Part shown: piece by piece, positions 7,081-14,834 of the stretch
Position numbering within the stretch: the first letter of the stretch is position 1
Layout: every line of letters begins with the position of its first letter
IMG/VR virus record: IMGVR_UViG_3300025771_000126
Span: 1-29,673 of that record
Length of the DNA stretch: 29,673 nt
DNA from: a virus
Direction: 5' to 3' (one strand)
Position numbers and translations under genes: made by a program
The notes under the pieces: model-generated
What the model was told of the DNA's origin: nothing
The model's input: only the letters and a program-made list of their open reading frames with translations
Databases searched by the model: none

Positions 7081-7632
7081 ATGGCTTGCAATTTGACACT
7101 CGGACGGAAAGAGCCTTGCAAAGATGTGGTCGGTGGGATCAAGAAAATCTACCTCATCAACTTCGAGCCCTTGACCTTGACAGAGGTGAGCGGTGAGGTG
7201 ACAGACATCGCAGACGCTGCCGGAACGGCTGACGTTGACGCGGTAGTCTACGAGGTGCGCCACGCTTCCTCTCTGACCACGAACATCAACAGCTCACGCG
7301 AGACGGGCACGACCTTCTTCGAGAGCACTCTCGAGCTGACCTTCAAGAAGCTCTCCCAAGAGGACAACGCAGAGCTCGCGATCATGGCACACGGACGCCC
7401 TCACATCGTCGTGGTGGACAACAACGACAACAGGATGATCGTCGGCCACGAGTACGGCTGCGAGGTAACTGGAGGCACTCTGGTGACAGGCAACGCGATG
7501 GGCGACCTCTCGGGCTACACCCTGACCTTCACGGCACAGGAGCGCACTCTTCCGAAGTTCATGGACAACGCTTTGACAGAAGCAACCTTCGAGGCTCTCC
7601 TCGGGACTGTGACTGAAGGCACAAATTCGTAA
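7081..7632 (+). CDS. probable major tail (tube) protein
   Basis: This 183-residue protein has the pattern of the major tail protein family found after capsid genes in Bacteroidota phages. It starts MACNLTLGRKEPCKDVVGGI, has the central block NSSRETGTTFFESTLELTFKKLS, then ELAIMAHGRPHIVVVDNNDN and EVTGGTLVTGNAMGDLSGYT. These conserved strands fit a tube-forming beta-barrel that polymerises around the tape measure protein. It is isolated by terminators on both sides, which suggests its level is set separately from the portal operon. The tail-tube role is inferred from family memory and position. Confidence 0.75.
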   Translation: MACNLTLGRKEPCKDVVGGIKKIYLINFEPLTLTEVSGEVTDIADAAGTADVDAVVYEVRHASSLTTNINSSRETGTTFFESTLELTFKKLSQEDNAELAIMAHGRPHIVVVDNNDNRMIVGHEYGCEVTGGTLVTGNAMGDLSGYTLTFTAQERTLPKFMDNALTEATFEALLGTVTEGTNS

Positions 7633-7693
7633 CTTAGCACCCGACACATGGAGCTGATCTGCTCCTCGTTGGTGTTGGTTTATTGTTTGACAG

Positions 7694-7722
7694 GAGGAGG
7701 GCTTCGCGCCCTCCTTTTTTTT
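7694..7722 (+). terminator. intrinsic terminator after the major tail protein
   Basis: The 7-bp stem GGAGGGC/GCCCTCC (7696-7702 with 7708-7714) has the loop TTCGC and is followed by eight T residues. Confidence 0.9.
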
Positions 7723-7760
7723 ATCAACATACCCAAGTACCTCAACAAGCCTCTGAATGC

Positions 7761-7779
7761 TTTAACTTTGTGAAAACCA
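7761..7779 (+). promoter_or_regulatory. putative promoter of the portal/fibre/lysis operon
   Basis: TAACTTTG (7763-7770) fits TAnnTTTG exactly and lies 19 nt before the ATG at 7790. AACTTTGTGAAAACCA (7764-7779) is an exact copy of the motif upstream of 4027. A -33 TTTG is not visible at the right distance. Confidence 0.55.
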
Positions 7780-7789
7780 CAAGGGACAG

Positions 7790-8341
7790 ATGCACATCCT
7801 GACAAGCTCGCAGACAGACTTGCAGACCATCAAGTTCGCGCCTCGCTCGATTGGTGCGCTCCAGTACCTGCTCCACCTTCAGGAGGAGGAGAGCGGCACG
7901 ACCTTTCAAATGATCGGCTACGGGATACAAGACGACAGCTACGTCAGCATCACCCGAACCTTCCCCCTTTATGAAAATTTGTACTACTACCTCCGGGTGT
8001 TCAGGCTGCCCTCTGGGGCTTTGTCTTCTACCATGTCAGCCCTCGACGAGCCGACCATCTACCGCAAGAGGGTGACGGACGACCTCGAGGCAGTAGAGGG
8101 ATGGGAGGAGAGCGTCTTCCAATGTGTTACAAATCTCGTTGATCCTTACACGAGCAAGACGAGAAGGCAGGCGAATGAACTCGTAACTTCGTACCTCAAC
8201 AGCGGGGAGATATTGAATGAGATTTATCGAGGCAAGGTGTTCTGCACAAACAGCACCGACCTCCAAGACTTCAGCGTCTACGACAAGCAGCCGATGACGC
8301 AGCAACCCGTTGACAATACTGCCAAATGGATCACAATTTGA
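7790..8341 (+). CDS. unknown structural-module protein before portal
   Basis: This 183-residue protein opens the portal operon and overlaps the portal start by 16 nt. It has an N-terminal strand-rich half (LQTIKFAPRSIGALQYLLHL, then YVSITRTFPLYENLYYYLRVF) and a more helical C-terminal half. There is no signal peptide, membrane segment or catalytic motif that I can see. The aromatic-rich beta region resembles small virion or neck proteins of Bacteroidota phages. A head-tail connector or portal-associated role is likely from position, but I do not recognise the family. Confidence 0.75.
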   Translation: MHILTSSQTDLQTIKFAPRSIGALQYLLHLQEEESGTTFQMIGYGIQDDSYVSITRTFPLYENLYYYLRVFRLPSGALSSTMSALDEPTIYRKRVTDDLEAVEGWEESVFQCVTNLVDPYTSKTRRQANELVTSYLNSGEILNEIYRGKVFCTNSTDLQDFSVYDKQPMTQQPVDNTAKWITI

Positions 8342-10098
8342 AGATATTAAAGCTCGCAAGCTACACCTCCCCGAAGGTGAGCGAGAAGCCTCGCAATGCG
8401 TGGGTCGAGTACGGAGAGGACAACAACTTCTACCAGTACCTGATCGACCTCTTCCACTCTTCGCCAACGAATAACGCAGCGATTCAAGGGATCAGCGATC
8501 TGATCTATGGCGAGGGCATGGAGGCAGCAGAGGGGAGCAGCCTCGAGGCTTATGTGAACTTCATCAAGATATTCCAAGCCGAGGATGTTCGTCGTGTATG
8601 CCACGACCTCAAGCTCTTCGGCCATGCATCCTTTCAGCTCACCCTCGACAAGGGTCAGGTGGTGGGTGCTTTCCACATCCCCCGCAACTATCTGCGCCCT
8701 GCGAAGGTGAACGACGAGGGTGAAGTGGACACCTTCTACTTTTCCAACGACTGGAGCAAGGCGAAGAGCCCAAAGTTCGCCCCTCAAGCCTTCCCCGCCT
8801 TCGGGCATCAAGCGGCAGGCGACGACGTGGCCATCTTGAGCGTTGAATCTTACAGCCCCGGGTCTGTTTACTTCAGCCCTGTGGACTATCAGGGAGGGCT
8901 TCAGTATGCAGAGCTCGAGGGAGAGATCGCGAATTACCACTTGAACAACATCAAGAACGGCCTCGCGCCTTCGATGATGATCAACTTCAACAATGGAGTC
9001 CCACCGATCGAGGAGCAGTTCGAGATCGAGCGCGACATCCTCGCGAAGTGGGGAGGGTCATCCAACAGCGGCAAGGCCATCATCGCCTTCAATGACAGCC
9101 CAGACAATGCGGCAACGATCGAGGCGGTGCAGCTATCCGATGCGCACAATCAGTACCAGTTTCTCTCCGACGAGTGCATTCGCAAGGTCATGGTGGCGCA
9201 TAGGATCACCTCTCCCATGCTTTTGGGCATCAAGGACAACACAGGGCTCGGCAACAACGCGGAGGAGTTACAGGTCGCGTATGAGCTTTTCAAGAACAGC
9301 GTCATCAAGCCCTTCAGGCATTTGGTGACAGAAGCAGCCGAGAGCGTCATGGCACACAACGGGCAGGAGATCGAGCTCTACTTCAAAGACCTCTCCCCGG
9401 TCATGATGGAGGCGGCAGCAGCCGAAGCCACCCCCGCGAAGCTGAACAAGGTCGAGATGAGCATCGAAGCCCCTCACTTCAGCGAGACAGCGGAGGAGGC
9501 ATGGCTGAAGTACCTCGAAGACAAGGGCGACAAGGTTGACCTCGACGAGTGGGAGCTCGTTCATGAGGAGGAGGTGACTGACCCCGACGAACCAGATGGG
9601 GAGGTCTTCAAGTTCTTCAAGAGATTCGCAGACCCAGAGGAGAAGAGCCGCCACGACGGAGGCATCTACAAGATTCGCTACCGCTACGACCCGAAGAGAA
9701 CCAAAGACAACAGCAGGACATTTTGCAAGAACATGGTCGCCAACGCAGAGCAGGGCGTTTATTACAGGCGCGAGGACATCGAGAAGATGAGCAGCGCAGG
9801 GGTGAACTCCGAGTTCGCGCCCAAAGGATCGTCATCTTATTCCATCTGGCGGTTCAAGGGTGGAGTGAATTGTCATCATCGTTGGTTTAGGATGATCTTC
9901 AAGCGCAAGCAAGTGGGCGGGAAGGTCAAGCCATTGGACGAGACCGAGAAGGGAACAACGCGCAGGGACATCGAAGAGAACTACAAGCGCACAAGCGAGG
10001 GCGCAGCGAAGAGCGCAGGGGTGCAGAACATGAACCCGGCAGGCTACGACGACGCGAAGATGCGCCCCATTGATATGCCAAACCAAGGGAGACGATGA
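8326..10098 (+). CDS. portal protein with C-terminal Cys-His extension
   Basis: This 590-residue protein forms the dodecameric ring through which DNA enters the head. The N-terminal part (YTSPKVSEKPRNAWVEYGED, then NNAAIQGISDLIYGEGM) and the middle (GLAPSMMINFNNGVPPIEEQ, then ITSPMLLGIKDNTGLGNNAEE with ELQVAYELFKNSVIKPF) match portals of Bacteroidota phages. After about residue 430 there is an added domain: GGIYKIRYRYDPKRTKDNSR, TFCKNMV, VYYRREDIEKMS, then YSIWRFKGGVNCHHRWFR. In related phages I recall this Cys-His domain at the end of portal or protease proteins, where it may mediate head-tail joining. The start overlaps the upstream gene and the stop overlaps the next start as ATGA. Confidence 0.88.
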   Translation: MDHNLKILKLASYTSPKVSEKPRNAWVEYGEDNNFYQYLIDLFHSSPTNNAAIQGISDLIYGEGMEAAEGSSLEAYVNFIKIFQAEDVRRVCHDLKLFGHASFQLTLDKGQVVGAFHIPRNYLRPAKVNDEGEVDTFYFSNDWSKAKSPKFAPQAFPAFGHQAAGDDVAILSVESYSPGSVYFSPVDYQGGLQYAELEGEIANYHLNNIKNGLAPSMMINFNNGVPPIEEQFEIERDILAKWGGSSNSGKAIIAFNDSPDNAATIEAVQLSDAHNQYQFLSDECIRKVMVAHRITSPMLLGIKDNTGLGNNAEELQVAYELFKNSVIKPFRHLVTEAAESVMAHNGQEIELYFKDLSPVMMEAAAAEATPAKLNKVEMSIEAPHFSETAEEAWLKYLEDKGDKVDLDEWELVHEEEVTDPDEPDGEVFKFFKRFADPEEKSRHDGGIYKIRYRYDPKRTKDNSRTFCKNMVANAEQGVYYRREDIEKMSSAGVNSEFAPKGSSSYSIWRFKGGVNCHHRWFRMIFKRKQVGGKVKPLDETEKGTTRRDIEENYKRTSEGAAKSAGVQNMNPAGYDDAKMRPIDMPNQGRR

Positions 10099-10595
10099 GC
10101 GACGTGCTATTCATACAGAGGGAAGACCTGATCCGCTACACGCTGATCGGGGGCAACGTGGACACCGACAAGATCATCCCACACATAAAGGTGGCGCAGG
10201 ACATCCACATCCTCCCCATCCTCGGAACGAAGCTATACGAGAAGCTCCAGAGCGACATCAGCGGCAGCACATTGGCGGGCAACTACTCGACGCTCCTGAC
10301 CGAGTTCGTGCAGCCCTGCCTCATCCATTTAGCCGCTGCGGAGTTCTACCAGTTCCACGCCTACGAGGTGAGCAACGCGGGAGTCTTCAGACATCAGAGC
10401 GAGAACGCGACCACGCCCTCGATTGATGAGCTTCAGGCATTGATCACCAAGCAGACGGATGTGGGCGACCACTACAAGAGGCGGCTCGTCGATCACCTCG
10501 AATACTATCCGACGCGCTTCCCCGAGTACACGGCAGCGCAGGAGGACGGCATGCATCCGAATCATTCACGCAGGTCAAATCGTTGGGTCTACTGA
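10095..10595 (+). CDS. head-tail connector-like protein (DUF6712-like)
   Basis: This 166-residue, mainly helical protein starts in an ATGA overlap with the portal. The N-terminal block LFIQREDLIRYTLIGGNVDT, the IKVAQDIHILPILGTKLYEK motif and FVQPCLIHLAAAEFYQFHAY are hallmarks of a Bacteroidota phage family that I believe is DUF6712, generally placed among gp6-type head completion proteins. Directly after the portal is where adaptors that close the head are encoded. The C-terminal 30 residues are Tyr/Pro/Arg-rich and probably unstructured. The connector role is inferred from family and position. Confidence 0.75.
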   Translation: MSDVLFIQREDLIRYTLIGGNVDTDKIIPHIKVAQDIHILPILGTKLYEKLQSDISGSTLAGNYSTLLTEFVQPCLIHLAAAEFYQFHAYEVSNAGVFRHQSENATTPSIDELQALITKQTDVGDHYKRRLVDHLEYYPTRFPEYTAAQEDGMHPNHSRRSNRWVY

Positions 10596-10596
10596 T

Positions 10597-12399
10597 ATGG
10601 CAAACAGCAACAACTGGGGAGAGATTTACAAGTCCACATGGTGGGGGGACAAGGCTTGGAGTGCGAACACGCTCTTCATCGATTCAGCCCCTCCCGGCTT
10701 TGGACTGAACCTGCTCAAGGCTTCCGAAGACCTCGACAATACAATCGACTGGGACAGGCTGCCCGACACCACGGACGTGCCCACCGTCTCGGCCAATACC
10801 ATCACAGACCCCAATGGGGGGACGACAGCCGAGCGCGTGGACTTCACCGCCAACAGACAGGCACGCCTTCAGCAGAGGGTCACGCTTGAGGCTTCCAAGG
10901 AGTATACCTTCAGCATCTACGCAAAGGTCAACACAGGCACGCAGAACTTCAGGCTTCGCAATGTGACGCTCGGAGATGCGGAGAGCAAGACAGCGACAAC
11001 CTCATGGACGCGCTTCAGCTACACCTTCACCACGACCACGGCGGGGGATTACGACCTCTCCCTCCAGAACAACGACAACACCGCCCGGACGCTTGAGTTC
11101 TGGGGCGCGATGTTGAACGAGGGAGCGACAGCGGGCGACTATGTGAAGACGGACGGATCGTTCAGCGGCAGCGCCCCTGCTCCGGCTTACGCTGGCTTCG
11201 GCGATGCTTTCGGAGGGGTTACGGCTTACTACTCTTTAAGGAAGTTCACCGAGGCCGAAACGCTCAACGCCATACGGGTGAGAAGGTCATCGGATGACAC
11301 CGAGCAAGATATAGGCTTCGATGCGAACGGGGACTTGGACACCACGGCTCTGACCACTTTTGTGAATGAGGATGTGGATGTGTACACCTCTGACTTTTCA
11401 AGCACGGAAGACTTAACCGAAACTAATGGAACGGGGGCAGCAGCCCAAAGCGTTGGAGGGGTGGATGATGCTTACAAGTTCAGCACAATAACGGGAACGG
11501 GGCAAATGTATGCTTCTATCGCTCCATTCAGCGGAAAGGGTGGGGGGAATAGTTTTAGGGTTCAAGCCGATGTGTATTTACCATCAACCAATTCGGAGAT
11601 TGACAAGGTTAGTATTTGGACAGGCTACGGAGCAGAGACGTTTGCTGATGTAACCGCCACCGACACTTGGACGAGCATCGACCAAACGATAACAATAACA
11701 CAAGGTTCGGCTTTAAGATTCCAAGCATATGATGGGTCAGATATAACGCCCACAACAACGGGGGCAAATGTCTTCTACTTGAAAAACATTGTAGTCACTC
11801 AAACCACGGCAGACGGAGCGGTCACTACCTTCTACGACCAAACGGGCAACGGCAACGATGCGACCAACGCGACCGAAAGCGAGCAACCATTGGTTGTGAG
11901 TGCAGGGACATTGGTAACCGAGAACGGAAAGGCGGCAGTTGAGTTTGAGCATAGCGGCACACGCACACCCTTAGATTTAAGTAACGCCGTATCAATTGGA
12001 ACGAACGACTTTATGATCGCTGCCGTTGTTAAGAACAAAACCAATCAAGCAAATAATTATATAGACAGTTCGACTAATGGGATGGATGTCCTCTACATCG
12101 GGAACAAGCCAACACTTTCACAAAGTGGCGTTGGGACAGTTTTACAACAAACTGCAACGGTCAATAATACCGACACTTTTTTAATCAACTTTCTGAGGCA
12201 TGGTGGTAGCGTTTACAATTACTTGAATGGAGGTAGCGAGGTAAGTGCAACAGATTCTACAGATTTTAGTGCGCAGATTGATTCCATCGGTGATGACGAA
12301 GTGATTATTCAAGAAATCATAATTTTCAACTCCGACCAATCCTCCAACCGCACGGGCATCGAGGGGAACATCAACGACCACTTTGACATCTACACCTAA
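10597..12399 (+). CDS. large modular adhesin / receptor-binding protein with carbohydrate-binding-like modules
   Basis: This 600-residue protein appears built of beta-sandwich modules. Residues about 45-190 form a carbohydrate-binding-like module (VTLEASKEYTFSIYAKVNTG, then WTRFSYTFTTTTAGDYDLSL). From about 205 there is a segment like the one in arabinofuranosidase-B-type domains (AYYSLRKFTEAETLNAIRVR, RSSDDTEQDIGF). Its usual continuation VTTFYDQTGNGNDATNA appears only about 150 residues later. The stretch between (11367-11811) looks like a second inserted sandwich. The C-terminal 180 residues resemble a LamG/concanavalin-type lectin. Such proteins bind surface glycans of the host or serve as head fibres. 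From about 11340 to 12360 the DNA is clearly AT-richer than its neighbours, a sign of module exchange. The start is the ATG 1 nt after the connector stop. Confidence 0.8.
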   Translation: MANSNNWGEIYKSTWWGDKAWSANTLFIDSAPPGFGLNLLKASEDLDNTIDWDRLPDTTDVPTVSANTITDPNGGTTAERVDFTANRQARLQQRVTLEASKEYTFSIYAKVNTGTQNFRLRNVTLGDAESKTATTSWTRFSYTFTTTTAGDYDLSLQNNDNTARTLEFWGAMLNEGATAGDYVKTDGSFSGSAPAPAYAGFGDAFGGVTAYYSLRKFTEAETLNAIRVRRSSDDTEQDIGFDANGDLDTTALTTFVNEDVDVYTSDFSSTEDLTETNGTGAAAQSVGGVDDAYKFSTITGTGQMYASIAPFSGKGGGNSFRVQADVYLPSTNSEIDKVSIWTGYGAETFADVTATDTWTSIDQTITITQGSALRFQAYDGSDITPTTTGANVFYLKNIVVTQTTADGAVTTFYDQTGNGNDATNATESEQPLVVSAGTLVTENGKAAVEFEHSGTRTPLDLSNAVSIGTNDFMIAAVVKNKTNQANNYIDSSTNGMDVLYIGNKPTLSQSGVGTVLQQTATVNNTDTFLINFLRHGGSVYNYLNGGSEVSATDSTDFSAQIDSIGDDEVIIQEIIIFNSDQSSNRTGIEGNINDHFDIYT

Positions 12400-12623
12400 T
12401 GTGGTACATCGGAACACGCGAAGAGGTTGAGCAGTACAACCAAAAGGTAAACGAGGCGAAGGCGTACAAGGGAAGCATCACAAGCAACTGGGCGAACCCA
12501 CGCCAACACCCTGACGGGAGCAAGTGGGCAATTCTTGCACATAGCACCGAACCGGATGAAGAGAGCAGCCTTATCTTTACAGAATCACTCTCGGACGACT
12601 GGACGGCCGAGGAAGAACTCTAA
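12399..12623 (+). CDS. small fibre-associated protein, unknown
   Basis: This 74-residue acidic protein starts in a TAATG overlap with the large adhesin. It begins MWYIGTREEVEQYNQKV and contains NWANPRQHPDGSKWAILAH, ending in a strongly acidic tail (DDWTAEEEL). Small proteins with this WYIGT or YIG start often follow fibre genes in Bacteroidota phages and may be fibre chaperones or tip proteins. I cannot name the family. The strict coupling to the upstream gene supports its being translated. Confidence 0.65.
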   Translation: MWYIGTREEVEQYNQKVNEAKAYKGSITSNWANPRQHPDGSKWAILAHSTEPDEESSLIFTESLSDDWTAEEEL

Positions 12624-12626
12624 AAC

Positions 12627-13361
12627 ATGGCGAACCTCTTTGACTCCGCGAGCTTGCTGCTCGTCGCATCTGCATTCAAATCAGCAAAAGCATACAGCGT
12701 TATTCCGACAGATGGAGGCGGAGACTTCACGTTCGCCAGAGCAGCGACATCCTCACGCACGAAGAGCGACGGAACGACGGAGACAGGCATCGCCACCAAC
12801 GTCCCCGCCCTGCACTACGGCACAGCGGGAGACCCCGAGACGTGCCCATCCTTCCGCGTGGAGAACAGCACAGCAGCCGCCACCTTCACCCTCTCGAACA
12901 TCGTCACGAACAGCATCCTCACGGGCACAGCCGGGACGCTGATGATTGAGGGCAAGCTGCCGGACAGCGTGACGGGATTCATCGACATCGGCTTGAGTTC
13001 CGACTTCAACAACAACCGCATCAGAACGCTCAACACAGGCTTCAGCATCGTGCAGGCGGGCTCGGGAGTGGTCTCCTCGGATGGGACGATCTTCGACAGC
13101 GATGGCACGCACATCGTGACACGGATCGCGGTCTCATGGAGTGGAGCAGGCGCAGCAGCAAGCGCGACCCCGACGATTCTGATGAGCCAGAACGGAGAGA
13201 CCAAGACGCACAGCATCACCGAGTGGAACGATGCGAGCTACTTTGACGAGATACGCATCACAGGGAAGAGCAGCGACGACAGCGACGAGATCAAGGTCTT
13301 CGCCCTCTGGGACACCGCCCTCACGCAGACGGAACTCAACACGATCACAAGTGGCAGCTAA
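12627..13361 (+). CDS. phage fibre / virion protein with LamG-like fold
   Basis: This 244-residue protein starts MANLFDSASLLLVASAFKSA. It has the PTDGGGDFTFARAATSSRTK block and the N-x-P-A-L-H-Y turn with CPSFRVEN that I associate with fibre or tail-surface proteins in environmental Bacteroidota phages. The C-terminal half is strand-rich (ILMSQNGETKTHS, then IKVFALWDTALTQTELNTIT), like the end of a concanavalin/LamG-like jelly roll. The role is probably adhesion or decoration of the virion surface. It follows two other fibre-module genes and is the last virion gene before lysis. There is no catalytic motif. Confidence 0.75.
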   Translation: MANLFDSASLLLVASAFKSAKAYSVIPTDGGGDFTFARAATSSRTKSDGTTETGIATNVPALHYGTAGDPETCPSFRVENSTAAATFTLSNIVTNSILTGTAGTLMIEGKLPDSVTGFIDIGLSSDFNNNRIRTLNTGFSIVQAGSGVVSSDGTIFDSDGTHIVTRIAVSWSGAGAAASATPTILMSQNGETKTHSITEWNDASYFDEIRITGKSSDDSDEIKVFALWDTALTQTELNTITSGS

Positions 13362-13785
13362 AAGCGACGAGATACGCCTCCACCTCATCCGAGAGCAGGA
13401 GGACGAGTGGCAGACGACAGGAAGGCTCGAAGATCGCAACGGCATCGAGCTCGCCAAAACCCTCGAGCTGCCGTGGAGGAACAATGAGCGCAACATCTCA
13501 CGAATACCGGGCGGTATTTATCCAGTCATCAAGCACATCAGCCCCAAGTTCGGACAGTCGTTTTGGCTTCAAGACACGGGCAGCCGTTCCCAGATACTCA
13601 TCCACGCAGGAAATTATCACAGAGATACACACGGCTGCATCCTTGTGGGTGAGGGACTTAAGGATATAAACAACGACGGACACCTCGATGTGTACAACTC
13701 CCGCAACACGATCACCAAGTTGCTGCGGGCTTTGCCTCGTAAATTTGTTCTCAAGATCACGACAATCGGAAAAGATGAAATTTGA
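13351..13785 (+). CDS. DUF5675 protein, probable lysis-associated murein enzyme
   Basis: This 144-residue protein matches DUF5675: LELPWRNNERNISRIPGGIY at 38-57, PKFGQSFWLQD, then LIHAGNYHRDTHGCILVG at 83-100. His85 and Cys96 in the H-x(10)-C arrangement resemble the catalytic His/Cys of YkuD-type L,D-transpeptidases, so a peptidoglycan-acting enzyme is plausible, though DUF5675 itself is uncharacterised. It sits immediately before a holin-like gene, which supports an endolysin role. I chose the GTG at 13351, which overlaps the upstream stop by 11 nt. The frame is open further upstream, but that stretch is the shadow of the fibre gene. Confidence 0.75.
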   Translation: MAAKSDEIRLHLIREQEDEWQTTGRLEDRNGIELAKTLELPWRNNERNISRIPGGIYPVIKHISPKFGQSFWLQDTGSRSQILIHAGNYHRDTHGCILVGEGLKDINNDGHLDVYNSRNTITKLLRALPRKFVLKITTIGKDEI

Positions 13786-14053
13786 TCTGGACGAGATAGG
13801 CATCAACATCGGGCTGATGATCGGGGGATTCTTCGGCAGCCTCATCACCATCAAGAAGAAGCGCGACCTGAAGGAGCAGCTCTTGAGCGTAGTCACGGGC
13901 ACAATGTCGGCCAACTACCTCGCCCCTGTTCTCATCGACTGGCTAAACTTGACAGGCTCGAGTCAATACGGCACGGCCTTCATCGTTGGCTTCGGTGGGC
14001 TGAAAATGGTCGAGGCCTTCTACCATAAGTTTTTCGATAAGGTCACCAAGTGA
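13775..14053 (+). CDS. putative holin
   Basis: This 92-residue membrane protein overlaps the DUF5675 gene by 11 nt. It shows three hydrophobic stretches: IGLMIGGFFGSLITI (about 10-24), LLSVVTGTMSANYLAPVLI (about 36-54) and TAFIVGFGGLKMVEAF (about 67-82), with basic residues between and after them. This three-segment layout and the place between a putative endolysin and a spanin fit a holin, which permeabilises the inner membrane at lysis time. Similar proteins occur in Bacteroidota phages. Function is inferred from topology and context. Confidence 0.7.
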   Translation: MKFDLDEIGINIGLMIGGFFGSLITIKKKRDLKEQLLSVVTGTMSANYLAPVLIDWLNLTGSSQYGTAFIVGFGGLKMVEAFYHKFFDKVTK

Positions 14054-14244
14054 ACAAGGGCAAGTTCATCGCGGAGCTCATTCAATGGCTTGTGATCGCC
14101 CTGCTCGCCTTTGCAATGTTCGCGTGGATTGAGGTGCGCTTCTTCCTCCCCACTCTGGAGCGCGACATCGAGAAGGTTATACACCACGACACGATCTACC
14201 ACGACACCATCTACATCGTCAAAGGGGACACCCTCGAGGGGTAA
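14050..14244 (+). CDS. single-span inner membrane protein of the lysis cassette
   Basis: This 64-residue protein uses a GTG start overlapping the holin stop (GTGA). One membrane segment covers residues about 9-28 (LIQWLVIALLAFAMFAWIEV). It is followed by a short, probably periplasmic tail with a small duplication, HHDTIYHDTIYIVKGDTLEG. The DTIY/DTI strand motif is echoed in the next gene (DTIRIIEEV). The position suggests a lysis accessory, such as an antiholin or a spanin partner. I cannot distinguish these. Confidence 0.65.
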   Translation: MNKGKFIAELIQWLVIALLAFAMFAWIEVRFFLPTLERDIEKVIHHDTIYHDTIYIVKGDTLEG

Positions 14245-14327
14245 AAGCATGAATCCTTGCTACCAAGTTTATGAGGACGGTAGCCTCTTCCTTGTTTACT
14301 TTTGCCTGCATCAATACGCCCCCGACG

Positions 14328-14810
14328 ATGACAAGGTTCTCTACTTCCAGATACCGCCTGCATATTCCTGACAGCGACATCCTCAAGGTGCTGATCCTGA
14401 TCACAGCCATCTGCATCCTGTCGCTCACCTCCTGCTCCGCGAACTGGCACTTAAGCAGAGCCATCGCCAAAGACCCGAGCATCATTCAACCGCCCGAGGT
14501 GGAGATCGTGGACACTACCATCGTCATCGAAGAAATACGCGCAGAGACGACGTTTGTGGCTCTTCCGATAGATACCATCACAATCGAAAAAGAACGCCTT
14601 AAAATCAAGATAAAGCGCATACACGACACTCTGAAGGTGGAGGGGGTCTGTATGACCGACACGATCCGCATCATCGAGGAGGTGGAGCTTCCTCCGGTCA
14701 TCAAGTACGAGCCGCGACCTACATGGCAGACCATCCTCGCGTGGCTACTTGCTGGGCTGTTTGCTTTTAAGATTATCCAGAGAGCGATCGACCGCTTCCT
14801 CGGGGCATAA
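14328..14810 (+). CDS. putative unimolecular spanin (lipobox plus C-terminal membrane anchor)
   Basis: This 160-residue protein has a hydrophobic segment at about 18-33 ending in a lipobox, LTSC, with Cys36 as the lipidation site. A periplasmic region of about 95 residues follows, rich in alternating beta-forming residues (DTTIVIEEIRAETTFVAL, ITIEKERLKIKIKRI, DTIRIIEEVELPP). A C-terminal membrane segment lies at about 134-151 (QTILAWLLAGLFAFKIIQ). An N-terminal lipoprotein plus C-terminal inner-membrane anchor is the topology of u-spanins such as T1 gp11, which fuse inner and outer membranes in the last step of lysis. Start choice is uncertain: the frame is open to an ATG at 14271, and a GTG at 14388 would give a shorter signal. 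The downstream terminator overlaps the stop. Confidence 0.65.
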   Translation: MTRFSTSRYRLHIPDSDILKVLILITAICILSLTSCSANWHLSRAIAKDPSIIQPPEVEIVDTTIVIEEIRAETTFVALPIDTITIEKERLKIKIKRIHDTLKVEGVCMTDTIRIIEEVELPPVIKYEPRPTWQTILAWLLAGLFAFKIIQRAIDRFLGA

Positions 14811-14833
14811 ATTTTTGCCCCTACCTTTTTTTT
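14802..14833 (+). terminator. intrinsic terminator at the end of the late (portal-lysis) operon
   Basis: The stem GGGGCA/TGCCCC (14802-14807 with 14816-14821) includes the spanin stop codon. Four bases later a run of eight T residues follows (14826-14833). Confidence 0.75.
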
Positions 14834-14834
14834 A

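Noticed and set aside
7649-7774. A short frame between the major tail protein and the portal operon
   Set aside because: It reads straight through the strong terminator at 7694-7722.
14249-14371. A 40-residue frame (MNPCYQVYEDG) between the lysis membrane protein and the spanin
   Set aside because: It overlaps the spanin N-terminal region in another frame and has no recognisable feature. It cannot be excluded but is unsupported.
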